DNA from: Methylocystis parvus OBBP
GTDB lineage: Bacteria; Pseudomonadota; Alphaproteobacteria; Rhizobiales; Beijerinckiaceae
Direction of reading: 5' to 3'
Length of the DNA: 64,000 nt
Assembly (NCBI RefSeq): GCF_027571405.1
Contig: NZ_CP092968.1
Coordinates: 2,812,001-2,876,000, forward strand
Below the pieces are notes generated by a model. It made no database searches. It worked only from the letters and a program-made list of their open reading frames with translations, and had not been told where the DNA came from. Below, in pieces: positions 1 to 11,612 of this stretch. The number at the start of each line of letters is the position of its first letter. Position 1 is the stretch's first letter. A program made the position numbers and the translations under genes.

Positions 1-14
1 GCAGGCCGACTGAG

Positions 15-1307
15 ATGGAAACCATATTCGCCCTCGGCACTGGCGCAGGCCGCGCCGCCATCGCGGTGATCCGGCTCTCGGGGCCTGGCGTCTGCGAAAC
101 GCTAAGCGCTTTCGCCGGCGGGCTTCCCGAGCCGCGTCGCGCCGCCTTCGTCACCCTGCGCGACCCGGATAAGGGCGAGCCCCTGGATCAGGGCTTGGCG
201 ATCTATTTTCCCGGTCCGCATTCGGCGACGGGAGAGGATTACGCCGAATTCCAGATCCATGGCGGCGGCGCGGTCATCGACGGCGTGCTCGCGGCCCTCT
301 CGCGGCGCCCCGGCCTACGCCCAGCCGAGCCCGGCGAATTCGCCCGGCGGGGCTTCGCCAATGGCAAACTCGATCTTTCCCAGGCCGAAGCGCTGGCCGA
401 TCTCATCGACGCCCAGACCGAGGCGCAGCGGCGCCAGGCCTTGCGAATCGCGGGCGGCGCTTTGCGGCGGAAGGTCGAGGGGTGGCGGACGTCTTTTATC
501 GAGGCGCTCGCATTAGTGGAGGCGGAGCTGGATTTCAGCGACGAGGCGGATGTCTCGGGCGTCGACATCGCACGTCTCGCGGCAATTCTCGACGTCCCCC
601 ATGCGGAGATGCTCGCCGCCCTTGAACGCGCGCCGGCCGCCGAGCGGATGCGAGATGGCTTTCTGGTCATGATTCTCGGGCGGCCGAACGCTGGCAAATC
701 GACCCTGCTCAACGCCCTCGCCCGCCGCGACCTTGCAATCGTCTCCGCCACGCCGGGCACGACGCGGGACATGATCGAGGCGCATCTCGATCTTGATGGC
801 CTTCCCGTCACCTTCGTCGACACGGCGGGGCTGCGAGATGCGGCCGATGAAATCGAACGGATCGGCGTCGACCGCGTGCTGGAGCGCGTCGAGACCGCCG
901 ACCTTGCTTTGTGGCTGTCTGCGGCGGGCGAAGAACCCGAATGCGTGTCGGGGGTCGAAATCGTCAAGGTCGCGACGAAGGGCGACCTTGTCGGGGCTCC
1001 ATCCGGTTGGCTCGGGATCTGCGCTAAAACCGGTGCGGGGCTGGACGCTCTTTTGAAAGAAGTCTCGGATCGCGCAAAGGCGAAAATGGGGGATGGCGGG
1101 TCCGCTCTTCTCATCCGCGAAAGGCACCGCAGCGCCGTCGCCGTGGCGGCGGCGGCGGTCGACTCCGCTCTTGCCCCGGACAAGGAGTTGGAGTTTATCG
1201 CGGAGGATCTACGCTCGGCTGCGAGGGCTTTGGGGCGTATTATCGGCGCGGTGGATGTCGAGCATGTGCTCGATGCGGTCTTCTCGCGCTTTTGCATCGG
1301 GAAATGA
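15..1307 (+). CDS. mnmE: tRNA uridine-5-carboxymethylaminomethyl(34) synthesis GTPase MnmE
   Basis: This GTPase works with MnmG to add the (carboxymethyl)aminomethyl group to the wobble uridine of certain tRNAs. The 430-residue protein has the N-terminal folate-binding domain (begins [10 protein letters not shown]), a helical domain, and an inserted Ras-like G domain with P-loop GRPNAGKS near residue 222 and DTAG near 269. It ends in the family-typical FCIGK, with the catalytic cysteine at 427. The G4 motif reads TKGD rather than NKxD, a mild deviation. It starts at the only sensible ATG, immediately upstream of mnmG, whose product forms the MnmEG complex. Length and both termini match the family, so confidence is high. 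Confidence 0.97.
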   Translation: METIFALGTGAGRAAIAVIRLSGPGVCETLSAFAGGLPEPRRAAFVTLRDPDKGEPLDQGLAIYFPGPHSATGEDYAEFQIHGGGAVIDGVLAALSRRPGLRPAEPGEFARRGFANGKLDLSQAEALADLIDAQTEAQRRQALRIAGGALRRKVEGWRTSFIEALALVEAELDFSDEADVSGVDIARLAAILDVPHAEMLAALERAPAAERMRDGFLVMILGRPNAGKSTLLNALARRDLAIVSATPGTTRDMIEAHLDLDGLPVTFVDTAGLRDAADEIERIGVDRVLERVETADLALWLSAAGEEPECVSGVEIVKVATKGDLVGAPSGWLGICAKTGAGLDALLKEVSDRAKAKMGDGGSALLIRERHRSAVAVAAAAVDSALAPDKELEFIAEDLRSAARALGRIIGAVDVEHVLDAVFSRFCIGK

Positions 1308-1315
1308 GCGGGGGC

Positions 1316-1331
1316 TGTTTCACGTGAAACA
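1316..1331. other. parS partition site 1, containing the mnmG start codon
   Basis: The 16 bases TGTTTCACGTGAAACA form a perfect palindrome identical to the widely conserved chromosomal parS consensus bound by ParB. The palindrome extends to 18 bases (1315-1332). The GTG that starts mnmG (1324-1326) lies inside it. parA and parB follow about 2.5 kb downstream, which supports the assignment. Confidence 0.93.
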
Positions 1332-3171
1332 GAGCTTTGACGTTGTGGTCGTGGGGGGCGGACATGCGGGCTGCGAAGCGGCTGCCGCGGCCGCTCGTCT
1401 TGGCGCGCGCACGGGGCTCGTCACCCATTCTCGCGCCACGATCGGGGTCATGTCCTGCAACCCCGCCATTGGCGGCCTCGGCAAGGGCCAACTGGTCCGG
1501 GAAATCGATGCGCTGGACGGGCTGATGGGTCGCGTCGCCGATCGAGGCGGCATCCAGTTCCGCATGCTGAACCGCTCCAAGGGACCCGCCGTTCGCGGCC
1601 CCCGCGCCCAGGCGGACCGCAAGCTCTATCGTGAGGCTATGCAGTTCGCGATTGGCGCGGTTGAAAATTTGTCGGTGATCGAAGCGGCAATCGAGGATTT
1701 GCTGGTCGAGGGCGACCGCGTCCGAGGGGTGGTGACGGGGACAGGCGAAGCGATCCGCGCCGAAGCCGTCATCATGACGACCGGCACCTTTCTCGGCGGG
1801 ATGATCCATATTGGGGACGAACGCACCCCCGCCGGCCGGATGGGCGATCCGCCCGCGCTGGGCCTTTCGCGTCGTCTGCGTAATACGGGTTTCGCGGTCG
1901 GGCGCCTCAAGACCGGCACGCCGGCGCGTCTCGACGGCAAGACGATCCGCTGGGATGGCCTCGAAAAGCAATATGGCGACGAGAAGCCGGAACCGTTTTC
2001 GACGCTGACGTCGCATATTGAAAACTCGCAGATCGCTTGTGCGATCACCCGCACGACGGCGTCGTCGCATGAAATCATCCGCGCTGATCTCCACCGTTCG
2101 CCCCTCAAGACGGGCGCCATTTCCGGTCCGGGTCCGCGCTATTGCCCCTCTATCGAGGATAAGGTCACGCGCTTCGGCGATCGCGACGGTCATCAGATTT
2201 TTCTCGAGCCGGAAGGGCTCGACAACGACACCGTCTATCCCAACGGCATATCGACTTCCTTGCCTGTAGCGACGCAGGAGGCTTTCATCCGCTCCATTCC
2301 GGGACTGGAGCAGGTCCGCATCGTCCGGCCGGGCTACGCCATCGAATATGACTATGTCGATCCGCGAGAACTGTCGCCGAGCCTCGAAACGAAGCGCATC
2401 GCCGGTCTCTTCTTTGCGGGTCAGATAAACGGCACAACCGGCTATGAGGAAGCCGCTGCGCAGGGGCTCGTCGCCGGTCTCAACGCCGCGCGCCTTGCGG
2501 CTGGTCTCGCGCCGATCGTCTTCGACCGGGCGGAAGCCTATCTCGGCGTGATGATCGACGATCTCGTGACGCGGGGCGTGAGCGAGCCCTACCGGATGTT
2601 CACGTCGCGCGCCGAATATCGCCTGTCGCTGCGGGCGGACAATGCCGATGAACGTCTCACCCCCAAAGGATTTCAGATCGGCTGTATCGGTCTTGAACGC
2701 GCGGGCGTCTTTGGCGATCGGGCCGTAAAGCAGGCGCGCGCCCGCAGTTTACTGGAGAGCGTGTCGCTGACCTCGGCGGCGGCGCTAAAACAGGGGCTCC
2801 CGGTCAATCAGGACGGCCAACGCCGCAGCGGTTTCGCGCTTCTGGCTCTCCCCTCAGTATCTGTGGCGCGGCTGCGGGAAATCTGGCCGGAGCTCGGGGA
2901 GATCGATGCGGCGACGGCGGAACGCGTCGAGACCGATGCGCGCTACGCTGTTTATCTCGACCGGCAGCAGGCCGATATCGACGCCTTTCGTCGGGATGAG
3001 CAACTCGCACTACCGGAGACCCTCGATTACGACTCTATTGCAGGTCTCTCGTCCGAGCTGCGCGGCAAGCTCGCTTTTCTCAGGCCCCGCACGCTCGGCC
3101 AGGCGCAGCGGATCGACGGCATGACGCCCTCGGCTTTGACGCTTCTTGCGGCGCGGGCGCGCCGCGCGTGA
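1324..3171 (+). CDS. mnmG: tRNA uridine-5-carboxymethylaminomethyl(34) synthesis enzyme MnmG (GidA)
   Basis: This FAD-dependent partner of MnmE modifies tRNA wobble uridine. With the GTG start at 1324 the protein has 615 residues, close to the family norm. It begins [18 protein letters not shown], the FAD-binding Rossmann motif expected within the first 20 residues. An in-frame start further upstream at 1093 would overlap mnmE by about 200 bases and add an unrelated N-terminus, so I rejected it. The central NGISTSLP and C-terminal [10 protein letters not shown] segments are family-typical. The start codon lies within parS site 1, only 16 bases after the mnmE stop. The stop overlaps the rsmG start. 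Confidence 0.95.
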   Translation: MKQSFDVVVVGGGHAGCEAAAAAARLGARTGLVTHSRATIGVMSCNPAIGGLGKGQLVREIDALDGLMGRVADRGGIQFRMLNRSKGPAVRGPRAQADRKLYREAMQFAIGAVENLSVIEAAIEDLLVEGDRVRGVVTGTGEAIRAEAVIMTTGTFLGGMIHIGDERTPAGRMGDPPALGLSRRLRNTGFAVGRLKTGTPARLDGKTIRWDGLEKQYGDEKPEPFSTLTSHIENSQIACAITRTTASSHEIIRADLHRSPLKTGAISGPGPRYCPSIEDKVTRFGDRDGHQIFLEPEGLDNDTVYPNGISTSLPVATQEAFIRSIPGLEQVRIVRPGYAIEYDYVDPRELSPSLETKRIAGLFFAGQINGTTGYEEAAAQGLVAGLNAARLAAGLAPIVFDRAEAYLGVMIDDLVTRGVSEPYRMFTSRAEYRLSLRADNADERLTPKGFQIGCIGLERAGVFGDRAVKQARARSLLESVSLTSAAALKQGLPVNQDGQRRSGFALLALPSVSVARLREIWPELGEIDAATAERVETDARYAVYLDRQQADIDAFRRDEQLALPETLDYDSIAGLSSELRGKLAFLRPRTLGQAQRIDGMTPSALTLLAARARRA

Positions 3172-3818
3172 GCGACGACAACCGGGCCGCAGCCCTCGAG
3201 ATTGTTCCGGCCCTCGCGACGATCGAGCGCGAGCTTGGGATCTATGAAGGGCTTCTGCGCCGCTGGCAGGCTAAGATCAATCTCGTCGCGCCCAACACCT
3301 TGAACGAGATTTGGGTGCGGCATTTCGCCGATTCGGCGCAGGCCCTCGAGGCGGCTCCGAATGCGACGCTATGGGCCGATTTCGGGTCGGGAGCGGGTTT
3401 TCCCGGCCTCGTCACTGCATTGTTGCTCAAACGCGAAGAGAGCGCTCGGGTGCATCTCATCGAGAGCGACCAGCGCAAGGCCGCTTTCCTGCGCGCTGTT
3501 TCACGTGAAACAGGCGCGCCTGTCGAGGTCCATGCCGAGCGGATTGAAAAGGCGCTGCCGCCGCTCGCCAGCCAAATTCAGGCGATCAGCGCCCGCGCTC
3601 TCGCGCCCCTCGACCGGTTGGTCGAGTTGGCGCGGGAACCGTTGGAAAAAGGCGTGAAAGGCGTGTTTTTAAAGGGGGAGGAGTGGCGTGACGAATTGAC
3701 CGCCGCCGAGCGCGTCAGTAACTTCAAATTCGAGACAATTCAGAGCCGCACCCATCCGCGCGCCAGATTGATCGTCATCGACAAAGCTTCAGAGGCCAAT
3801 TTTGACCGGACAGAATAG
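3168..3818 (+). CDS. rsmG: 16S rRNA (guanine(527)-N7)-methyltransferase RsmG (GidB)
   Basis: RsmG methylates N7 of G527 in 16S rRNA using S-adenosylmethionine. The 216-residue protein has the SAM-binding motif [11 protein letters not shown] around residues 70-80, followed by a typical class I methyltransferase core ([13 protein letters not shown]). It starts at a GTG overlapping the mnmG stop (GTGA), so the two genes are translationally coupled. The end overlaps the parA start by 17 bases. A second perfect parS site lies within the coding sequence (3497-3512), where it encodes part of the segment AVSRETG. The order mnmG-rsmG-parA-parB is classic for origin-proximal regions. Confidence 0.95.
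   Translation: MSDDNRAAALEIVPALATIERELGIYEGLLRRWQAKINLVAPNTLNEIWVRHFADSAQALEAAPNATLWADFGSGAGFPGLVTALLLKREESARVHLIESDQRKAAFLRAVSRETGAPVEVHAERIEKALPPLASQIQAISARALAPLDRLVELAREPLEKGVKGVFLKGEEWRDELTAAERVSNFKFETIQSRTHPRARLIVIDKASEANFDRTE
3497..3512. other. parS partition site 2, inside rsmG
   Basis: A second perfect copy of TGTTTCACGTGAAACA lies in the rsmG reading frame, about 2.2 kb from the first copy and 290 bases upstream of parA. The flanks CT/AG also match site 1 (CTG...CAG). Preservation of the full 16-base palindrome inside a coding gene argues for selection on DNA binding by ParB. Confidence 0.93.
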
Positions 3819-4623
3819 CTGCCAGCGCGTTCTGGTCCTCGCCAACCAGAAGGGCGGCGTGGGCAAGACGACGACGGCGATCAATCTCGGAACGGCCCTC
3901 GCCGCCGTGGGCGAAGAAGTGCTCGTGATTGATCTCGATCCGCAGGGCAACGCGTCGACCGGTCTCGGCGTCGAGCGCAAGAGCCGCAAGATTTCGACCT
4001 ATGACGTGCTGCTTGGGGAATCGAGCCTTGCGGACGCCATCGTCCAGACCGTCGTGCCCCGCCTTTCCATCGCCCCCTCGACGCTCGACCTGCTCGGCGT
4101 GGAGCTGGAGATCGCCGGCGACAAGGACCGCGCCTTCCGCCTCAAGCGCGCCCTGGCGGAACTGGCCGCGGCCGAGCGTCACGAAGACGGAAAGCGATAC
4201 GACTATATTCTGATCGACTGCCCGCCTTCTCTCAACCTTCTGACGATCAACGCTCTGGCCAGCGCCGACGCCGTCGTCGTGCCCCTGCAATGCGAATTCT
4301 TCGCCCTCGAGGGTCTGTCGCAATTGCTTTCGACGGTGGATCAGGTGACGCGCACGCTGAACCCAAAATTGTCGATCCATGGCGTCGTTCTGACCATGTA
4401 TGATCCGCGCAATAATCTCGCGACCCAGGTTGCGGCCGATGTGCGCCGCTTCATGGGCGACAAGGTCTATGAGACGATGATCCCGCGCAATGTGCGCGTC
4501 TCGGAGGCGCCGTCGCATGGCAAGCCGGTGCTGCTTTACGATCTGAAATGCTCCGGCAGTCAAGCTTATCTCAAGCTCGCCTCCGAAGTCATCCAGCGGG
4601 AAAAGCGGCTGCGCGCGGCCTGA
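3802..4623 (+). CDS. parA: chromosome partitioning ATPase ParA
   Basis: ParA is the ATPase that moves ParB-parS complexes and segregates replication origins. The 273-residue protein has the deviant Walker A motif KGGVGKTT at residues 17-24, a Walker A' segment (VIDLDPQGNASTGLG) and Walker B (YILIDCPPSL). It appears to start at a TTG (3802) inside the 3' end of rsmG. No better start lies close enough to keep the Walker A at its usual distance from the N-terminus. It is followed after 61 bases by parB. It probably shares a transcript with mnmG-rsmG. Confidence 0.95.
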   Translation: MTGQNSCQRVLVLANQKGGVGKTTTAINLGTALAAVGEEVLVIDLDPQGNASTGLGVERKSRKISTYDVLLGESSLADAIVQTVVPRLSIAPSTLDLLGVELEIAGDKDRAFRLKRALAELAAAERHEDGKRYDYILIDCPPSLNLLTINALASADAVVVPLQCEFFALEGLSQLLSTVDQVTRTLNPKLSIHGVVLTMYDPRNNLATQVAADVRRFMGDKVYETMIPRNVRVSEAPSHGKPVLLYDLKCSGSQAYLKLASEVIQREKRLRAA

Positions 4624-4684
4624 TCCCCTTTCCGGGCGACGCCGGTACGAGCAGGCCCGCGATCCAGTAAGGAGCGTTTGCATT

Positions 4685-5569
4685 ATGGTGGAAGAACCGC
4701 GCCGGCGGCTGGGCCGCGGCCTCGCGGCCCTTTTAGGCGACGCCGGGGACGAGGCGCCCGCGGAGCGTCCGCGCGGGCAGCGCAAGGTCCCGATTGAATT
4801 TCTGCGTCCAAACCCGCGTAATCCCCGCACGCATTTTCGCGAGGACGACCTCGCCGATCTGACGAATTCGATTCGCGAGAAGGGCATCATTCAGCCCATC
4901 GTCGTGCGCGCCATTCCCAGCGTGGCCGACGCGTATGAGATCATCGCCGGCGAGCGTCGCTGGCGGGCCGCTCAGGCGGCGGGGATCGCCGACGTGCCGG
5001 TCGTCATCCACGAGGCGGATGACAAGGAGGCCCTCGAACTCGCCATTATCGAGAATGTCCAGCGCGCCGATCTGAACGCCATCGAAGAAGCGAAGGGCTA
5101 TGAACGTCTCGGCTCCGAGTTCGACTACTCCCAGAGCGACATCGCCAAAATAATCGGCAAGAGCCGGTCGCATGTCGCCAATACGCTGCGACTTCTGAAT
5201 CTTCCGGAAAGCGCCAAGGCCCTCGTCCGCGACGGCGCGATCTCGGCGGGTCATGCCCGCGCATTGCTTGCGGTCGATAATCCGGAGGCCGTCGCGCGCC
5301 AGATCGTCGAACAGGGACTCACGGTCCGCGACGTCGAGGCCATGGCTCAATCGCAGGCCAATGCGGGGTCGGAAGGCGGCTCGGCTGCGTCGGGCAAGAA
5401 ATCCGCGCGCGCGGACAAGGACGCCAATACCCGCGCGCTCGAAAAGACGCTGAGTGACGCGCTCGGCATGACGGTCGACATCAAGAACCAGGGCGAGCGC
5501 GGCGAGCTGCGCATTCGCTATCAGTCTCTCGACCAGCTCGACGCGATCTGCCGCCTGTTGAGCGAGTAA
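4685..5569 (+). CDS. parB: chromosome partitioning protein ParB
   Basis: ParB is the CTP-dependent DNA clamp that loads at parS and spreads. The 294-residue protein has the N-terminal RRRLGRGLAALLG segment that stimulates ParA, a ParB/Srx domain with NPRNPR and the CTP-binding GERRWRA motif, a helix-turn-helix (SQSDIAKIIGKSRSHVANTL) and a C-terminal dimerisation domain. It starts at ATG 4685 with an AAGGAG ribosome-binding site about ten bases upstream. The two parS sites lie 1.2 and 3.4 kb upstream. A terminator follows. Confidence 0.96.
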   Translation: MVEEPRRRLGRGLAALLGDAGDEAPAERPRGQRKVPIEFLRPNPRNPRTHFREDDLADLTNSIREKGIIQPIVVRAIPSVADAYEIIAGERRWRAAQAAGIADVPVVIHEADDKEALELAIIENVQRADLNAIEEAKGYERLGSEFDYSQSDIAKIIGKSRSHVANTLRLLNLPESAKALVRDGAISAGHARALLAVDNPEAVARQIVEQGLTVRDVEAMAQSQANAGSEGGSAASGKKSARADKDANTRALEKTLSDALGMTVDIKNQGERGELRIRYQSLDQLDAICRLLSE

Positions 5570-5643
5570 GGCTCGCCAGCGTTCTGGCTTGCCGCGCCGG
5601 CCGCCGCTGGGCGGGCCGGCCATCGCAAGCAAAAGACAAAAAA

Positions 5644-5674
5644 AACCGGCCCGCGAGGGCCGGTTCTTTTTTTG
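5644..5674. terminator. bidirectional intrinsic terminator between parB and the OmpW-like gene
   Basis: A 9-bp stem (AACCGGCCC / GGGCCGGTT) with a GCGA loop is followed by eight T on the plus strand and preceded by a run of A. It can therefore terminate parB and the convergent minus-strand porin gene. Confidence 0.85.
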
Positions 5675-5691
5675 GCGATCTTTCTTGCGGA

Positions 5692-6609
5692 TTAGAAAGG
5701 CAGGAGCTTCGGGACGTTCCAGCCCGCGCCGAAGCGATAGGTCAGACCGGCCGAGACGACCAGAGGATTGATCTTCACCGAAGCGTTCACCGGCACGTAA
5801 ACCGGGTTCAGAACCTGGGCGGTGGGCACGAAGGCGATGATGTTCGCATGCGCGTTCGGCTCCATCATGATGTATTTGACGTCGACGTTCACGCCCCACT
5901 GGTCGTTGAACATGTAGTCGGCGCCAGCCTGGCCGACGACGCCCCAGGACGGGGTGATGCTGGCCGAGTAGAAGCTGGCGTTGGCGCCCGGGATGCCGAG
6001 ATTCGCGGCGGTGGAGCCCGGCACGAAGCCCAGCGACCAGCTATTATTGCCGGCGCGGGTGCCCCAATAGGCGGTGAAATTGACGCCGACGCCGAGATAG
6101 GGCTGGAAGGCGCCGAAATTGGTGAAGTGATATTGCAGCATCACCGACGGCGGGAAGACCCAGGTATGCGCCAGGCTCGAGCCGGCGAGAACGCCCGTGC
6201 CCTGAACGTGATGCGGCGTCACGCAGCAGATCGCTTCGATCGCCCAGTTCTTCGTGAGGAAATAGGCGACGTCGAGCATCGGGACGATGGAGGAGGAGAT
6301 GCTCGTGTTCGCGCCCGGAACCAGCGAACCCGCGCCGGCGCTGAGGCCGGTGGCGATGCCGACGCTGCCGCCAGGAACGCCAAGGGCGGCGAGGACAGGG
6401 TTCACGGCGCCGGCGTCATAGATCTTCGCCGTGCCGTCGAGCGGAACGACGCCGCCAACCTTCAGGCGAACCTGGAAAGGATGAAACGGCTCGATAACCG
6501 GCGGCGGCGGCGGAGGAGCCTTGATGCTCGGCAAATCGGCGGCTTGAGCGGAGACCGCGGCGGCCCCCATCGCGAAAGCGGCGAAAGCGCCGCGAACAAA
6601 ATCCCTCAT
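5692..6609 (-). CDS. OmpW-family outer membrane protein
   Basis: A 305-residue exported protein likely to form a small beta-barrel in the outer membrane. Residues 1-23 are a signal peptide ending SAQA before the mature start ADLPSIKAPPPPPP. A proline-rich linker is followed by alternating strands, and the segments FLTKNWAIEAICC, HTWVFPPSVMLQYHF and QPYLGVGVNFTAYWG are typical of OmpW barrels. It ends in an aromatic residue (LLPF), as expected for recognition by the Bam machinery. Substrate is unknown. It is monocistronic, convergent with parB and divergent from purL. The signal-peptide junction resembles those of two porins elsewhere in the window. Family call is good, role is open. Confidence 0.85.
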   Translation of the reverse strand: MRDFVRGAFAAFAMGAAAVSAQAADLPSIKAPPPPPPVIEPFHPFQVRLKVGGVVPLDGTAKIYDAGAVNPVLAALGVPGGSVGIATGLSAGAGSLVPGANTSISSSIVPMLDVAYFLTKNWAIEAICCVTPHHVQGTGVLAGSSLAHTWVFPPSVMLQYHFTNFGAFQPYLGVGVNFTAYWGTRAGNNSWSLGFVPGSTAANLGIPGANASFYSASITPSWGVVGQAGADYMFNDQWGVNVDVKYIMMEPNAHANIIAFVPTAQVLNPVYVPVNASVKINPLVVSAGLTYRFGAGWNVPKLLPF

Positions 6610-6817
6610 CGGAACCCCCTGGAATTCTCTGTCGACGGTCGACGCCGACGCGCCGAGTCGCAGTGAAGTTGCATCCTTTTCAGGCCCCAGTATTTGACAA
6701 ACATCAAGATATTCGTTGTGGATGGTTCATTCTTTCCCATTGTGTCACTTGCGCAACATGTTGGCGGCTGTTGCCTTGCAGCACGGCGGGCGTTAATCGA
6801 GAGGGCGTCAAACGCCC

Positions 6818-9142
<2,325 letters not shown>

Positions 9143-9161
9143 CGCAAAAAGGACGAAGCAA

Positions 9162-9392
9162 ATGCCCATGCCCGCCACCGAGATCGAGCGGATCATCAAG
9201 GACGCCATTCCCGACGCCGTCATCGAGCTGACGGCGCTCGCCGACGACAATGATCATTGGGCGGCGACGGTCGTTTCCGAGCAGTTTCGCGGCCTCACCC
9301 GCGTGAAGCAGCACCAGCTCGTCAACGCCGCTTTCGGCGCTCGGCTCGGCGGCGAGCTCCACGCGCTGGCGCTGACGACCCGCGCGCCGTAA
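9162..9392 (+). CDS. BolA family protein (first of two in the window)
   Basis: A 76-residue BolA-type protein. These partner monothiol glutaredoxins to bind or traffic [2Fe-2S] clusters. The fold is recognisable from IERIIKDAIPDAVIEL, the variable loop DDNDHWAATVVS, and the conserved RVKQHQLVNAAFGARLGGELHALAL helix-strand segment. The start at ATG 9162 follows an AAGGAC ribosome-binding site. An ATG two codons later is also possible. The gene lies 54 bases upstream of grxD, whose product is the expected partner, so a functional BolA-Grx pair is likely. Confidence 0.9.
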   Translation: MPMPATEIERIIKDAIPDAVIELTALADDNDHWAATVVSEQFRGLTRVKQHQLVNAAFGARLGGELHALALTTRAP

Positions 9393-9446
9393 AACATCAG
9401 CCGCTGAAGACGGCGCCTTGAACGCCGCCCGCGAAAGGAAAGCCAA

Positions 9447-9788
9447 ATGTCCGACATCAACAGCCGCATTCAGAGCGAGATCGCTTCCTCCGACGTCGTC
9501 CTTTTCATGAAGGGCACGCCGGCCGCGCCGCAATGCGGTTTCTCCATGCAGGTGGTGCAGATTCTCAACCATCTCGGCGTCCCGTACAAGGCGATCAACG
9601 TGCTCGCCGACGGCGAGATCCGCGAAGGCATCAAGTCCTTCTCCAACTGGCCGACCATTCCGCAGCTCTATGTGAAGAACGAATTCATCGGCGGCTGCGA
9701 CATTACGCGCGAGATGTTTCAGTCGGGCGAGTTGACCGCTCTCCTCGACAAGGAAGGCGTTCCCCACGCGCAGGCCGGCAAAGCTTAA
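9447..9788 (+). CDS. grxD: monothiol glutaredoxin, Grx4/GrxD family
   Basis: A 113-residue CGFS-type glutaredoxin that binds a glutathione-ligated [2Fe-2S] cluster and delivers it to apo-proteins, often with BolA. The CGFS active site is at residues 30-33 (APQCGFSMQ). It is followed by the [19 protein letters not shown] segment holding the cis-proline and the glutathione-binding region. An AAAGGAAA ribosome-binding site precedes ATG 9447. It is downstream of bolA and has a clear terminator behind it. Confidence 0.95.
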   Translation: MSDINSRIQSEIASSDVVLFMKGTPAAPQCGFSMQVVQILNHLGVPYKAINVLADGEIREGIKSFSNWPTIPQLYVKNEFIGGCDITREMFQSGELTALLDKEGVPHAQAGKA

Positions 9789-9831
9789 GGCCGGCCGCTT
9801 CGTGCATTTCGTGCATATGGGTTTGTAAAAA

Positions 9832-9871
9832 GATGCGGGCCGCTCTTCCCGGGGCGGCCCGCATCGTTTTT
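9832..9871 (+). terminator. intrinsic terminator of grxD
   Basis: A 12-bp perfect stem (GATGCGGGCCGC / GCGGCCCGCATC) with a 10-base loop is followed by GTTTTT, 43 bases after the grxD stop. Confidence 0.85.
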
Positions 9872-10048
9872 CGATAGGTCGCGTCGCGCCTTTCGCGGCA
9901 TGCTGCAATTGCTCTTGGCGCCACAGCGGGGCGAAGATCATCCACTTTTGTATGACAGTGCAATGACGCAGACTCCGTCTCACAGGCGTCGAGGATGGTC
10001 CGGCGCTCGCCGGTCCCCTGTCGGACCGCTCTGGAGATGGAGAAAACA

Positions 10049-10291
10049 ATGTCCCTGAAACTCGTCTTTGCCGTCGCGGCGCTGGGCGTCGCGCTCTCGT
10101 CGGTCCCCGCCTTCGCCTATGATCGGTACTTCGATTTCCACGAGGTGTGGGGCGATTCGACGCAGAAGCATCGTCGCGACGACGCGCTGAGCGCGACGCC
10201 CCGCGACGTCACGCGTCATCAGTCGCCGAACGTCTATCGGCCGGGCGCCCATGATCCCTCGGGCAACATCATCCTCGAAGGCGCCATGTAG
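10049..10291 (+). CDS. small secreted protein of unknown function
   Basis: I do not recognise this family. The 80-residue product has a clear signal peptide (MSLKLVFAVAALGVALSSVPAFA, about 23 residues) and a polar mature part of about 57 residues (YDRYFDFHEVWGDSTQKHRRDD...). That part contains no cysteine, so it is probably periplasmic. The start at ATG 10049 is supported by GGAG seven bases upstream. An ATG at 10037 (MEKTMSL) lacks a good ribosome-binding site. It stands alone between two terminators, which indicates its own transcription unit. Confidence 0.7.
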   Translation: MSLKLVFAVAALGVALSSVPAFAYDRYFDFHEVWGDSTQKHRRDDALSATPRDVTRHQSPNVYRPGAHDPSGNIILEGAM

Positions 10292-10320
10292 ACGCGATTC
10301 GAAGCCCCGCGAAAAAACGA

Positions 10321-10349
10321 GCCCCGGCGATCCGCCGGGGCTTTGTTTT
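10321..10349 (+). terminator. intrinsic terminator after the small secreted protein
   Basis: An 8-bp stem GCCCCGGC / GCCGGGGC is followed by TTTGTTTT, 30 bases past the stop codon. Confidence 0.8.
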
Positions 10350-10616
10350 GCAGGGTCTGATGAGGCCAAAAGCGTCCCTGGCATATCCCCGCAAGAAATA
10401 TTTTCGTTGTGCGGCGCAGTGCGAACAGCGCGTCGCGGTTAATTCCCTGAGAGCTGGATCCATGCCGGCCGCGAGTATTGACGCGGATATATATTGACCG
10501 GATCTATGCTGACGTCCGGCCGCCCGGTTTGATTTCCGCGCCGTCCTGCGCGACTGTCCCCCGATGAATTCTCGACAGATGCGGCGCGTGCGGCCTTGCG
10601 CCCGGACGGGCGCCCG
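10350..10616. other. intergenic region upstream of pdxA
   Basis: Together with the preceding terminator this leaves about 325 bases without a gene. It contains an AT-rich patch with TTGACG (10478-10483) and GGATATATATTG, which may hold the pdxA promoter, but no strong -10 at the right distance. surA, often upstream of pdxA in proteobacteria, is absent here. I see no RNA gene. Confidence 0.4.
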
Positions 10617-11612
10617 ATGACGCTTCCACTCGCGCTGACTCAGGGCGACCCTTCCGGCATCGGGCCGGAGCTGACGCTCAAAGCCTATGCTTCGAAGGAT
10701 GCGGCCGGCCTTCCGCCTTTCTTCGTCGTCGCCGACGCGGCGTATCTGGCGCGGGTCGCGAAAGCGCTCGCAATCGACGTGGCGATCGAGGAGACGACGC
10801 CCGCCCACGCCGCAAAGATTTTCGCGCAGGCGCTTCCTGTCGTTTCCCACGGACATGAGGTGCGGGGAGCTTTCGGGCGTCCCGAGCCAAGCGACGCGAA
10901 GACCACGATCGCCTCCATCGAAAGGGCGGTCGACCATGTCGTGACGGGAGAGGCGCGGGCTGTCGTCACCAACCCGATCGCCAAGGCCGTGCTTTACGCC
11001 GCCGGATTTGCGCATCCCGGGCATACCGAATTCCTGGGCGAATTGGCGCGGCGCCATTTTCATGCCGCGCGCCGCGCGGTGATGATGCTGTGGGCGGAGG
11101 AGCTCGCCGTCGTCCCGATCACGATCCACATTCCGCTTGCCGAGGCGCCGAAGCTTCTAACAAAAGCGTTGATCGTCGAGACGGGCGAGATCGTCGCCGG
11201 GGATATGCGCGCGCGATTTGGAATCGCCGCGCCGCGACTGGCCTTTTCGGGCCTCAATCCGCATGCCGGCGAGGACGGCGCGCTGGGACGCGAGGAAATC
11301 GAGACGATTGCGCCCGCGATAGAAGAGCTGCGCGCCAGGGGCGTCGACGCGCGCGGGCCCTTCCCAGCCGACACGATGTTTCACGCAGCCGCCCGCAAGA
11401 ATTACGACGTCGCCCTCTGCCCGACTCATGATCAGGCGCTCATTCCCATCAAGACGCTGGCCTTCGACCGCGGGGTCAACGTCACGCTGGGCCTGCCTTT
11501 CGTGCGCACGTCGCCTGATCACGGAACGGCCTTCGACATCGCCGGCAAGGGCGTCGCGGACGCGACGAGCCTTATCGAAGCGATCAAGCTCGCGGGGCGG
11601 ATGACGGCGTGA
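10617..11612 (+). CDS. pdxA: 4-hydroxythreonine-4-phosphate dehydrogenase PdxA
   Basis: PdxA oxidises 4-hydroxy-L-threonine phosphate with NAD in the DXP-dependent pyridoxal phosphate pathway. The 331-residue protein begins [19 protein letters not shown]. It has the metal-ligand histidines in [11 protein letters not shown] and [14 protein letters not shown], plus GPFPADTMF and [16 protein letters not shown], all family hallmarks. I chose ATG 10617 over an upstream TTG at 10596 because it puts the conserved ALTQGDP at its usual N-terminal position. The stop overlaps the rsmA start (GTGA). The pdxA-rsmA pair is conserved in many proteobacteria. Confidence 0.95.
   Translation: MTLPLALTQGDPSGIGPELTLKAYASKDAAGLPPFFVVADAAYLARVAKALAIDVAIEETTPAHAAKIFAQALPVVSHGHEVRGAFGRPEPSDAKTTIASIERAVDHVVTGEARAVVTNPIAKAVLYAAGFAHPGHTEFLGELARRHFHAARRAVMMLWAEELAVVPITIHIPLAEAPKLLTKALIVETGEIVAGDMRARFGIAAPRLAFSGLNPHAGEDGALGREEIETIAPAIEELRARGVDARGPFPADTMFHAAARKNYDVALCPTHDQALIPIKTLAFDRGVNVTLGLPFVRTSPDHGTAFDIAGKGVADATSLIEAIKLAGRMTA

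Noticed and set aside
1093..1323. Upstream extension of mnmG to 1093
   Set aside because: It would overlap mnmE by over 200 bases and put an unrelated Arg/Ser-rich segment before the FAD motif. GTG 1324 gives the conserved N-terminus.
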